Assembly: GCA_041402045.1 (NCBI GenBank)
Contig: JAWKSZ010000031.1
Span: 1-64,000 of the forward strand
Direction: 5' to 3'
From: JAGQRJ01 sp041402045
Lineage (GTDB): Bacteria; Planctomycetota; J058
Length of the DNA stretch: 64,000 bases
Below, piece by piece: positions 1 through 7,594 of this stretch (positions are counted from its first letter, which is position 1; the number at the start of each line of letters is the position of its first letter). The notes below the pieces were generated by a model. That model saw nothing but the letters and a program-made list of their open reading frames with translations. It did not search any database and was not told where the DNA came from. The translations under genes were made by a program, and so were the position numbers.

Positions 1-32
1 GCGACAAGGTCCGCGCCCACGTCGACCGCTGA
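1..32 (+). CDS. 3' end of a gene entering from the left edge
   Basis: An open frame runs from the window edge to a TGA at 30-32, giving only nine residues ending HVDR. It is followed by a strong hairpin that would suit a shared terminator with the convergent gene on the other strand. Too little is present to name a product, and a chance frame cannot be excluded. Confidence 0.35.
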   Translation, partial: DKVRAHVDR

Positions 33-97
33 ACGCTCCTAGAACTCGGCCGTGGCGGCCCCATCGCTCTCAGGCCCGATCGAGCTTGGGCCCGAGG

Positions 98-126
98 CTC
101 GAGGGGTCTGGGGCAGACCCCTCGAG
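98..126. terminator. bidirectional intrinsic-type hairpin
   Basis: A perfect 12-bp stem (98-109 pairing with 115-126) with a 5-nt GGGGC loop lies between the left-edge gene (+) and the PrcB-domain gene (-), which converge here. There is no long T tract, as is common in very GC-rich genomes. Position and symmetry suggest a shared terminator. Confidence 0.7.
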
Positions 127-137
127 CTGCTCGCTCG

Positions 138-1646
138 TCAGTTCCCGCCGAGGGCGCCGCTCATGCCGGTGTGCAGGGGCACGGGCGCGCCGATCTGGAG
201 CGACGAGAGCCGCGCGTAGCCGGTGCCGGTGGGGCCCTCGACCAGGCCGTAGCGCCGGGTGAACGAGAGGCGCTGGATCCAGGCCTCGTCCCCGGCGCGG
301 AGGTACCCCGCCCACTGCCCCGAGTGGGTCAGGGCCACGAAGCCGGTGGCGGTCCCGCGGACCTGGTCCACGAACACCGACTCCACGGCGCCAGCGGCGT
401 CGCGGAAGGCGTAGCCGCGCAGGGTCACGCGCCTGCCGCTCTCGCGGCGCAGGAGGTAGCTCAGCGGGCCCTCGGTCAGGCGCTCGCCGCCGTCGTAGTA
501 GACCTTGGCGTCGCCGTTGGCGAAGGAGACGATCAGGCCCTGCTCGAGGGGCTCGGGGTTCACGATCCGCGCCACGTCGAGCTGGTAGCTCGAGCCGCCG
601 ATCTGGTTCGCCCGCCCGCGGACCTCCACGGTGCGCCCGCGGAACTGACGCAGGGTCGCGGCCATGTCCGCGCCCTGGACCGCGTAGCGCTCGGAGCCGG
701 CCTGGATCACGACCTCACCGCCGCTGATCCGCACCCGCCCGCGCACGGCCTGGGTCCCGTACTCCGCGACGAGGCGCGCCGAGATCTGGCCCACGGTGTC
801 GATCAGCGGGCGGAGCTTGGCGTCGTAGTGGCCGTAGTAGTCGAACTGCCCGGAGGTCCGGCCGGCGAGCACGCCGATCGTGGAGCTCACGTGCAGCCGG
901 AAGGGCTCAGCGATCAGGTGCATGGGGATCATGACGTCGAGGGGGTCGGGGACCGTGCTCAGCCGGGCGCCGCGCACGGCGTCCTCCAGCCGGCGCAGCT
1001 CGGCGGGGGTCGCTTGCCCGTAGATCGGGACCACGAAGGCCGCCGGGTGGGAGCGCAGCACGCTCACCGCGCCGCTGGCCTCGACCGTGACCTCGCGGGT
1101 CCAGGGGAACTGCCCGCCGGGCGCGCCCTGATAGGTCTGGGTGGAGAGCTTGACCTCGGCGAACACCGCCGGCGGCTGGGGCTGCGCGGTGGCGAAGCTG
1201 TAGCGCCCGGGGAGCGCGCGGAGCTTGACCACGTGGAAGGGCGAGGTCAGGACCGTGATCGCGGGGCCGCTGGGGGCGCTCTCGCTGACGTAGACCGTGT
1301 TCAGGTAGGAGGGCGGCGGGGCCGGGACCGGGAGGATCGTGGCCAGTTGCTCGTGGGTGATCCGGTCGATCGAGATCCCGTAGCCGCCCGAGGGCTTGGT
1401 CCCGGCGAAGACCGCGACCACGGTCTCGCTGGCCCAGTCGATCGGAGTGCTGATCGCCTGGTCGAGGCCGAGGGCGCTGAGCTCTTGCTGGCTCCGGATC
1501 ACGTGCTGCCCGGCGGGGGGAGCGCCAGGGGCGAAGCCGCCCTGGGCGAGGGTGGTGAAGGGGACGTCTTGCTGGGCGAGCGCGCCGGTCGCGAGCGCCC
1601 CGAACAGGAGGCAGGCGAAGGCCCCCCGGGTCAGAAGGAAGTGCAT
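138..1646 (-). CDS. secreted protein with PrcB_C-type domain
   Basis: 502 residues. The ATG at 1646 is preceded by AGGAGA at good spacing. Residues 1-24 form a Sec signal peptide ending ALA, so the product is exported. Residues about 70-145 match the PrcB_C (protease-complex subunit PrcB) pattern: a hydrophobic strand, then AGTKPSGGYGISI (81-93), and later SPFHVVKL (135-142). PrcB is known in spirochaetes as a partner of the surface protease PrtP, and the domain also occurs in unrelated secreted proteins. The remaining ~340 residues are beta-rich, resemble no family I can name, and contain short stretches that look like small beta-barrel segments. It stands alone, divergent from the methyltransferase and convergent with the left-edge gene. 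The domain call is fairly sure; the cellular role is unknown. Confidence 0.75.
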   Translation of the reverse strand: MHFLLTRGAFACLLFGALATGALAQQDVPFTTLAQGGFAPGAPPAGQHVIRSQQELSALGLDQAISTPIDWASETVVAVFAGTKPSGGYGISIDRITHEQLATILPVPAPPPSYLNTVYVSESAPSGPAITVLTSPFHVVKLRALPGRYSFATAQPQPPAVFAEVKLSTQTYQGAPGGQFPWTREVTVEASGAVSVLRSHPAAFVVPIYGQATPAELRRLEDAVRGARLSTVPDPLDVMIPMHLIAEPFRLHVSSTIGVLAGRTSGQFDYYGHYDAKLRPLIDTVGQISARLVAEYGTQAVRGRVRISGGEVVIQAGSERYAVQGADMAATLRQFRGRTVEVRGRANQIGGSSYQLDVARIVNPEPLEQGLIVSFANGDAKVYYDGGERLTEGPLSYLLRRESGRRVTLRGYAFRDAAGAVESVFVDQVRGTATGFVALTHSGQWAGYLRAGDEAWIQRLSFTRRYGLVEGPTGTGYARLSSLQIGAPVPLHTGMSGALGGN

Positions 1647-1960
1647 GTCGTGTTCTCCTGCGGCGTGTGCCGGTTTGCCCCACTCCGTGCAAGGAGGGTG
1701 CCCGCGGGTCGGGTGAGCGTTCCCGCCCCCAACCCTCTGCGCCGCAACGCGTCAGGATCCGTGAATCCCTCGGGACACACCTTTCACATTCTCCGCTTCA
1801 CCTTCCTGTTTTGGGCGGCAGTTTGCCGCTGCGCCGCCTGCGGCGTCGGACGGGGTGCGCTCTGCGCCAGCAAGGCGGTCCCCCCCTCCGCCCGCGCAGT
1901 GCAAGCGCACGCTTGCGGGGCGCCCGGGGTCCGCTAGGCTTCGACCGCGAAGGAGGCCCC
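1647..1960. promoter_or_regulatory. 314-nt divergent intergenic region
   Basis: This stretch separates the divergently transcribed PrcB-domain gene and the methyltransferase and should contain both promoters. Its middle (about 1755-1815) is less GC-rich than its surroundings. A short inverted repeat, GCAAGCG-CA-CGCTTGC at 1901-1916, sits 45 bp before the methyltransferase start and could be an operator. No -35/-10 pair can be called confidently. Confidence 0.35.
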
Positions 1961-2773
1961 ATGAGCGAGCGCACGACGGAGGAGCTGCGGACCCACTGGG
2001 ACGCGTTCGCGGCGCTGTTCGAGGCCCGCTTCGAGCGCGCGACGCTCCAGCTCGCGCACTCGCTGCTCGCGAACCTGGCCCTCGAGCGCGCCAGCGACCT
2101 GCTCGAGGTGGGCGGCGGCGCGGGGGGCGCGGCGCGCTTCGCCCGGCTGTTCTTGCCCGAGGGCGCGCGGCACGTGGTGACCGACCTCGCCCCGGCCATG
2201 GTCGCGCGGATCCAGGCGCGGAGCCCCGAGGTCGAGGCGCGCGAGGCCGACGCCGAGGCGCTGCCCTTCGGCGACGGGAGCTTCACCCGCGCGATCGCCA
2301 ACCTCTGCTACATGCTGGTGCCCGACGCGGACCGCGCGCTGGCCGAGGCCGCCCGCGTGCTCGCGCCGGGGGGACGCCTGGGCTTCAGCGTGTGGGGCCG
2401 CCCCGAGCACAGCCCGCTGTTCACGCTCCCGCCCCAGGCCGCCGAGGCCGCGGGGGTCGAGCTGCCCCCGGTCACCCGCAGCAACTTCCACCTCGGCGCG
2501 CGCCCGGAGCTCCTGGCGCGGGTGCGCGCGGCGGGCCTGCGCCCGCTGCGCGCTTGGTATCAGCCGGCGGTGCTCCCCGTCGAGGACGGCGCGGACTTCG
2601 CCGCGGCGGTGTTCCAGAACCCCACCTGGCAGGGGTTGGCCGCGACCCTCCCCCCCGAGCAACTCGCGCGCGCCCAGGCCGAGCTGGCCCGCCTCGCCGA
2701 CGGGCTCCTCGCGGATCAGACGCCGATCGCGCTCGAGGGCCTGCTCGTGATCGCCGAGCGGCCCGCGCGCTGA
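1961..2773 (+). CDS. class I SAM-dependent methyltransferase
   Basis: 270 residues. The start is the ATG at 1961, directly after AGGAGG at 1951-1956; the frame is open further upstream but lacks a ribosome site there. SAM-binding motif I is LLEVGGGAGG (47-56). It is followed by an acidic strand-2 end, then ADAEALPFGDGSF, the usual Methyltransf_11 signature for the adenine pocket, and a post-motif VLAPGGRLGFSVWG strand. This is the UbiE/COQ5-like small-molecule methyltransferase fold. The substrate cannot be read from the sequence. The stop lies only 6 nt from the end of the convergent PGB-domain gene. Cytoplasmic, no signal peptide. Confidence 0.85.
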   Translation: MSERTTEELRTHWDAFAALFEARFERATLQLAHSLLANLALERASDLLEVGGGAGGAARFARLFLPEGARHVVTDLAPAMVARIQARSPEVEAREADAEALPFGDGSFTRAIANLCYMLVPDADRALAEAARVLAPGGRLGFSVWGRPEHSPLFTLPPQAAEAAGVELPPVTRSNFHLGARPELLARVRAAGLRPLRAWYQPAVLPVEDGADFAAAVFQNPTWQGLAATLPPEQLARAQAELARLADGLLADQTPIALEGLLVIAERPAR

Positions 2774-2779
2774 GCCCGG

Positions 2780-4188
2780 CTACTTCAGCCCGGGGAAGCG
2801 CGCGGTGATCTGGCGGTCGTGGGCGGCCTGCGCCGCGGTCGGCGCGCCGGCGCCGGGCCCCGTGGGCACCGCGCCGATCTCGACGGCCTTGGCCTTGAGC
2901 AGCGCGGTGAGCGCGGGCTGGAGGTAGACCTTCTTCCCGCTCGGGGTCGGGATCTCGTAGACCTTGATCGCGGCGTCGATCAGCGCCTTGGCCTCCGACG
3001 ACGTGAGCTTGCCCTGCAGGGTCCGCATTTTCTGCACGAGGGCCTCTTCGACCGTGCCCTGGCCGAGGGCCTCCTGGATCTGCTCGATCGTCTTCAGGAT
3101 CTCGAGGGCGGTCGCCAGCTCCTTCAGGCTGTCGAACTCCCGGAAGGGCAGGTTCTCGCTGGTGAACACGTCGTCCTGACCGCTCTGCCCGCCGCCCTGG
3201 CTCTGGCTCCCGCCGCCCTGGCTCCCGGTCTGGCTCCCGCCGCCCCCGCTCTGGCTCCCGCCGCCCTGGCTCCCGCCGCCCTGGCTCCCGGTCTGGCTCC
3301 CGCCGCTCCCGGTCTGGCTCCCGCCGCTCGCGGTCTGGCTCCCGCTCTGGCTGCCGGGGGTGGAGCTCCCGCGCTGGTTGATATGCGCCAGCGGATCCTC
3401 GGCGCCGGTGGCCGACCCCCCCAGCGCCTTGCCCGAGCTCCCGCTCTGGCCGCTCCCGCTGCCCGAGCCAGAGGCGTAGGGCCCCTGCCCGTTGGCGAAG
3501 CGCCCGCCGCCGCCCTGGCTGCCGCTCCCGCTCTGGCCGTCGGGGGAGGTGAGGGACGTGAACAGCTTGCCCAGGGCGTCCTTGACCTTGTCGCTCGAGG
3601 CCCCGCCGCCTTCGCCCGAGCTCCCGAGCTCGTCGAGGCCGGCGTCGCCGCTCGTCCCTCCGCCGCCGGAGGTCGTCGCGCTGGCGTCGTCGGCGCGGGT
3701 GCCCTCCTCCGGTTGGGGCTCGACACGATCGGGGAACGCCGCGTCGCGATCGTCCTCGAACAGGCCGAGGAGCTGCGGGGAGAACTCCCCGGTGGGCTCG
3801 AGCTCGTGCTCGCGCTGGAAGCGCTTCACCGCCTCGGTCGTGGTCTCGCGGTAGGTGCCGGTGACCGGCGCGCCCTCGAGCAGGCGCTGCAGCCGGCGGA
3901 CGGCGCCGCCGCTGTCGCCTTCCTTCAGCGGCTGCATGAGCCGCCCCAGGGTGGGGCCTCGTCGGCGACGCCGGTGACCTCCAGCTTCTGCAGCCGCTGG
4001 AAGCGGCGCACGGCGCGCACGGTGTCGTCGTCGAACACGCCCTCGACCTCCAGGCGGCTGCCGTAGAGGTTGAGCGCGCGCTGCAGCGCGCGCACCTCGG
4101 GGCCGCTGTTGCCGGCGCCGAGCTCGGCGTGGGCGACGGAGCAGAAGACGAGCGAAGCGGCCGCGAGGGCCAGGGTGTATCGAACCAT
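2780..4188 (-). CDS. secreted peptidoglycan-binding protein, frameshifted
   Basis: The start is the ATG at 4188, with GGAGG upstream. A signal peptide ends at AHA, followed by a PG_binding_1 repeat with the typical ALNLYG...VEGVFDDDTVRAVRRFQ pattern. That frame fails at about 3953-3960. The protein continues in another frame as a second PG_binding_1-like repeat (RLQRLLEG...TTTEAVKRFQREH), a long Gly/Ser/Gln linker and a helical C-terminus of about 120 residues. Restoring one or two bases at the G4 run 3953-3956 joins the frames through a normal VADEA-TLGRL repeat end, so I treat it as one gene with an assembly indel or recent mutation. It probably binds the wall; no catalytic domain is visible. 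The two L,D-transpeptidases next door share its repeats. Confidence 0.65.
3190..3520 (-). repeat. low-complexity Gly/Ser/Gln-coding repeats
   Basis: Irregular tandem units coding for GSQ and GGGSQTGSQ form a flexible linker between the PGB repeats and the helical tail of the wall-binding protein. The units are imperfect, so slippage both shortens and lengthens this stretch. Confidence 0.7.
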
Positions 4189-4291
4189 TCCTATCCTCCG
4201 GGGCACCCCTCCGCACCCGTCGTGCCGGCCCTAACCTCCGCGGCCGGGCCGCGTGGGCGCGAGGTTCGCCCCGGGTGAGACGCGCTGGAGG

Positions 4292-4321
4292 CGCGGCCTG
4301 CCACCAGCGGGGCAGGCCGCG
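4292..4321 (-). terminator. hairpin terminator after first L,D-transpeptidase
   Basis: A perfect 11-bp GC stem (4292-4302 with 4311-4321) with an 8-nt loop lies just beyond the stop codon at 4354 on the minus strand. It would end transcription before the PGB-domain gene. Confidence 0.6.
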
Positions 4322-4353
4322 GCGAGGGCTCTCTCAGAATCGCGACAGCGGGT

Positions 4354-5370
4354 TCAGCGCTGAGGGTTGGGGCAGTAGAGCAGCGCCCCGCCCTTGATCG
4401 CGTCGATCACGCTCCGGGAGTGGCGGGGGTCCAGGGCGAAGCACCCCCAACTGCGACCGGCGTGAGACCCCTCCTGCACGTAGTTCGCGGGGTGGATCAC
4501 GATCGCGCGGGCCCGGGCGCGGCTGTTGGTCCCGCTCAAGCCGTCGAGCTTGAGCGAGTAGCCGTGCCTGCCGCTGTAGGTCTCCGCCGTGCGGTAGACG
4601 CCGACCGAGGTCATGTGCGAGTTGTTCGTGTTGGAGAACCGGGTCGCGTAGCCGGTGTTCCCCGGGTCGGAGCCGGAGCCGTGGGACGTGAAGTAGCCGT
4701 CGACCTGGCTGGAGCCACGGCGCACGACATAGAACCGGTCGCGGGAGCTGGGCGCGGCCAGGTCCACCACGACGAACACGTCCTGGCGAAAGCCGTTGCG
4801 GTTGCTGGCCAGCACCTGCTCGGCTTCGCGGATCAAGCCGCGCACCCGGGCGCTCGCGTCACGCACGGGACTGCCGCCGCCGGTGCGGGTCTCGGTGCGG
4901 GTCTCGGTGCGGGTCTCGGTGCGGGTCTCGCCGCTGCCGCCGCTGCCCGGGGTGAGGGACGCGAGCCGAATCCCGCGCTGCGCCGCCGCCGCGACCCCCC
5001 GCTCGGTCTCGGGGCCGAACACCCCGTCCACGCCGACGCGGATTCCCGCGGCGCGGAGCTCTTGCTGCAGCGCCCGGACCAGCGGCCCGCGGTCCCCGCG
5101 CTGGAGGCGCCGGCCCAGGGCGGAGCGGGTCGCGTCGTCGACGCGGCCCGTGGCGGGTAAGCCGCGGCTGCGCTGGAACGCTCGCACGGCGTTCGCCGTG
5201 CGCGGCCCGTAGATCCCGTCCACGGCGATCCGGTGGCCGTGGGCGACGAGCATGGATTGGACCTGGCGCACGGCGGTGCCCCGACTGCCTTGGCGCAGGC
5301 TGTCAGCGGCTTCGCAGTGAGCCACGGTCGCGACGACGGCCACCAAGGCCAGAGACGTAGATCGAAACAC
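4354..5370 (-). CDS. murein L,D-transpeptidase, YkuD_2 type, with two PGB repeats
   Basis: 338 residues from a GTG at 5370, chosen because AGGAGG lies 6 nt upstream and a signal peptide (FRSTSLALVAVVATVAHC) then begins at once; the ATG further upstream has no such site. Two PG_binding_1 repeats follow, then a TETR-repeat linker and the catalytic domain. That domain shows HGSGSDPGNTG, FSNTNNSHMTSVGVYRTAE, LDGLSGTNSRARARAIVIHP and GRSWGCFAL, with the nucleophile Cys310. These are the conserved blocks of PF13645 (YkuD_2). The enzyme should form or modify 3-3 peptidoglycan crosslinks or attach proteins in the envelope. It has its own terminator. Paralogous to the next gene upstream. Confidence 0.88.
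   Translation of the reverse strand: MFRSTSLALVAVVATVAHCEAADSLRQGSRGTAVRQVQSMLVAHGHRIAVDGIYGPRTANAVRAFQRSRGLPATGRVDDATRSALGRRLQRGDRGPLVRALQQELRAAGIRVGVDGVFGPETERGVAAAAQRGIRLASLTPGSGGSGETRTETRTETRTETRTGGGSPVRDASARVRGLIREAEQVLASNRNGFRQDVFVVVDLAAPSSRDRFYVVRRGSSQVDGYFTSHGSGSDPGNTGYATRFSNTNNSHMTSVGVYRTAETYSGRHGYSLKLDGLSGTNSRARARAIVIHPANYVQEGSHAGRSWGCFALDPRHSRSVIDAIKGGALLYCPNPQR
4881..4930 (-). repeat. four tandem 12-bp units
   Basis: CGGTGCGGGTCT is repeated four times in perfect head-to-tail copies inside the L,D-transpeptidase gene and encodes the TETR linker repeats. The length keeps the frame, so copy-number change would only alter linker length. Confidence 0.9.
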
Positions 5371-5598
5371 GGAAAGCCTCCTTAGCTCCTCTCGACGGGA
5401 GGTGGAGTGCATGCGCCGTGCCCCGAGCTAAGTCGTTCTCTCCACGATGGCTCTGCCTCGAAACGGCCCAGACCCCGCGTTGCTAGAGCGTCCACTCTGG
5501 ACGCCTTGAGATCTGGGACGAGTCCCGTCCGGGTTCTGGGAGTGCCCGCACCAACCTCCTCCAGCGCGGCGCGTTACGCAGTGCGGCAACCAACGAGG

Positions 5599-5624
5599 CG
5601 AGGCCGGGGCGCACCCCGGCCTCG
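5599..5624 (-). terminator. strong hairpin terminator after second L,D-transpeptidase
   Basis: A perfect 11-bp stem (5599-5609 with 5614-5624) with a 4-nt loop lies 43-68 nt beyond the stop of the minus-strand transpeptidase gene. It separates this gene from its paralogue. Confidence 0.7.
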
Positions 5625-5666
5625 TAGCGCGCGTGGCAGCGAACGCTGCCCCAGGCCTCCGGTGGA

Positions 5667-6680
5667 CTAGCGCCCGGCGTAGATCAAGGCGCCGCCCTTG
5701 AGCTTCTTGATCACCGAGGTCGAGTAGCGCTTGTCGATCGCGAAGCAGCCCCAGCTCCGCCCCGAGGTGCCTCCCTCGCGCACGTAGGCCGAGGGGTGCA
5801 TGACCACCGCCCGCGAGCGGACGCGGCTGTTGCTCCCGCTCAGCCCGTCGAGGCGCAGCGAGTAGCCGTATTTCCCGTTGTAGGTCTCCGCCGTACGGTA
5901 GACGCCGAGGGAGCTCATTTTCGAGCCGCTGCGGTTGGAGAAGCGCTGGGGGTAGCCGGTGTTGCTCGGATCCGACCCCGAGCCGTGGGCCACCTTCCAG
6001 GCCTCGACGCGGTTGCTGCGCAGGTCGATCACGTAGAGCCGCTTCTGGCTGGAGTGCTTGCTGAAGTCGACGATCGCCATGTAGTCCCGGCGGAAGCCGC
6101 TGGGGTTGCTGGAGAGGACCCGGCGCGCCTCCCGCAGCAAGCTGGCCTTGGGCCGGTGGCTCCCGCTCAAGGCGCCGCCGCTGCTGCTCCCGCCGCTGCT
6201 GCTCCCGCCGCTGGCGGCGCTGCCCGACGAGCCCAGGAGCTTGCTCAGGGTGCTCGAATCCAAGTCCCCGGATTGATTCAGGCCGGCCGAGCGTTGGAAG
6301 GTCTTGAGGGCCCGTTCGGTCGCGGGTCCAAAGATCCCGTCCACCTGCAGCCCGGCGCCCTTGCTGTTCAGCTCGCGTTGGAGCTGACTCACCACGGAGC
6401 CTCGGTCGCCGCGCTGCACCGGTCGCTCCAACGAGCGCAGCGTCACCGCGTCTACGCGGCCCGTGGCAGGGAGGCTGCGGTTGCGCTGGAAGGCCCGCAC
6501 CGCGGCAGCGGTGTTTGGCCCGTACTTGCCGTCGATCTTGATTCGGGCACCGTGGAGCACGAGCGCCCGCTGAACGCGCTTGACCGAGTCGCCTGAGCTG
6601 CCCTGACGCAAGGTCTGGGCATGCGCACCTCCGGCGCAGACCGTGGCGACCGCCACGGCCACGAACATCGTCTTATACAT
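5667..6680 (-). CDS. murein L,D-transpeptidase, YkuD_2 type, with two PGB repeats
   Basis: 337 residues. The start is the ATG at 6680, where a signal peptide begins (MYKTMFVAVAVATVCAGGAHA), with AAGGAGG about 11 nt upstream. Two PG_binding_1 repeats with KYGPNTAAAVRAFQRN and IFGPATERALKTFQRS are followed by a Ser/Gly linker. The YkuD_2 domain has HGSGSDPSNTG, SSLGVYRTAETYNG, RSRAVVMHPSAYV and GRSWGCFAI, with Cys312 as nucleophile. The order and spacing match the neighbouring transpeptidase almost block for block, so the pair arose by duplication. The linkers differ in composition. Exported; acts on the cell wall. Each copy has its own promoter region and terminator. Confidence 0.88.
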   Translation of the reverse strand: MYKTMFVAVAVATVCAGGAHAQTLRQGSSGDSVKRVQRALVLHGARIKIDGKYGPNTAAAVRAFQRNRSLPATGRVDAVTLRSLERPVQRGDRGSVVSQLQRELNSKGAGLQVDGIFGPATERALKTFQRSAGLNQSGDLDSSTLSKLLGSSGSAASGGSSSGGSSSGGALSGSHRPKASLLREARRVLSSNPSGFRRDYMAIVDFSKHSSQKRLYVIDLRSNRVEAWKVAHGSGSDPSNTGYPQRFSNRSGSKMSSLGVYRTAETYNGKYGYSLRLDGLSGSNSRVRSRAVVMHPSAYVREGGTSGRSWGCFAIDKRYSTSVIKKLKGGALIYAGR

Positions 6681-6859
6681 ACTGGGGTTGGCCTCCTTCT
6701 CAGAGTCGAGATGAGCTGACGCAACCCCCGCGCCGGAGAGTAATCCGTTACATGGCGTCCAGATAGGATCTGAATCCGTCTCTTTCCGAGATTTGGTGCG
6801 ACGAGGACGCCACGTCCTGGTTGCGGGTCGGCGCTGGGTGGACGCCGCGCCTGCCTGAG

Positions 6860-7480
6860 TTAACTCGAACTCGCGGAGGCCTCCGCGCGCCAGCGGGCCT
6901 CCGCGGGCAGCAACTCGTGCCACTCCACGATCCACTCGGCCCCGCCCTCGGCCTGGTAGCGGCCGGCGGCGGCGTCGCCCCCGACCCAGCCCCCACGCCG
7001 GCGCCCGAGGTCGTAGGTCGCGACCCGCAGCTTGCCCGCCACCAGCAGGCGCAGCCGCGCCGGCCCGCCCGCCAAGGCCTGCGCGTCCTTGCCGCGAAAC
7101 ACGAGCAGCGGGCGCGCGAGGAGCTCGGCCGCCCAGGCGCAGCCCCAGCGGCCGAGCCGCGTCGTGGGGCCGAAGCGCTCGAGGGTCTCCGCCAGCGCCT
7201 CGACCGTCGCCTGGGGATCCCGCCCGCGGGCGAGCCAGGGCCGCCCCACGACCTCGCCGAAGCGCGCCCGCAGCCAGGCGGCGTGCCCCTCCGCCTCCGC
7301 TGCGTCCAAGGGCTCACCGAGGGCCGTGGCCCAGGCGCGGAGCTGATCGGCCGAGAGGGGCCGGCCCTCTTCGCCCAGGCGACGCGCCTCGTCGAGGGCC
7401 TCGCACTGCGCCGGCGGGAGCCCTCCCTCCCCCTCGAGGGCTTGGCTGCCCCGCACGAAGTCCTCGGCCAACTCACTCAC
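6860..7480 (-). CDS. candidate antitoxin/immunity protein for the Rhs-Fic toxins
   Basis: 206 residues from the GTG at 7480; a longer reading from a GTG at 7570 is possible, and neither start has a strong ribosome site. There is no signal peptide. Near the N-terminus, residues 12-17 read SQALEG, which fits the [S/T]xxxE[G/N] motif by which Fic antitoxins such as VbhA block the Fic ATP site. Further on, a stretch ending LLARPLLVFRGKDAQAL resembles the segment that follows the Fic active site, but the HPFxDGNGR signature itself is absent. The gene directly follows the first Rhs-Fic gene on the same strand, the usual place for an immunity gene. I infer a cytoplasmic inhibitor of Fic AMPylation, possibly with a degenerate Fic fold; this rests on a short motif and context only. 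Confidence 0.5.
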   Translation of the reverse strand: MSELAEDFVRGSQALEGEGGLPPAQCEALDEARRLGEEGRPLSADQLRAWATALGEPLDAAEAEGHAAWLRARFGEVVGRPWLARGRDPQATVEALAETLERFGPTTRLGRWGCAWAAELLARPLLVFRGKDAQALAGGPARLRLLVAGKLRVATYDLGRRRGGWVGGDAAAGRYQAEGGAEWIVEWHELLPAEARWRAEASASSS

Positions 7481-7594
7481 CGCCGCGCCCCCCAGGCAGT
7501 GGGGCCGGTGCAGGTGTGGGTTCGACGCGAGGAGCGCGGTGCATGGGGGTCCTGCGCTGCACGGTACCACACGCGGACGGCGTGAGCGGTCGCT

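Noticed and set aside
3190..3520. CRISPR-like array in the GSQ repeat stretch
   Set aside because: Units are irregular, in frame, encode a Gly/Ser/Gln linker and have no spacers.
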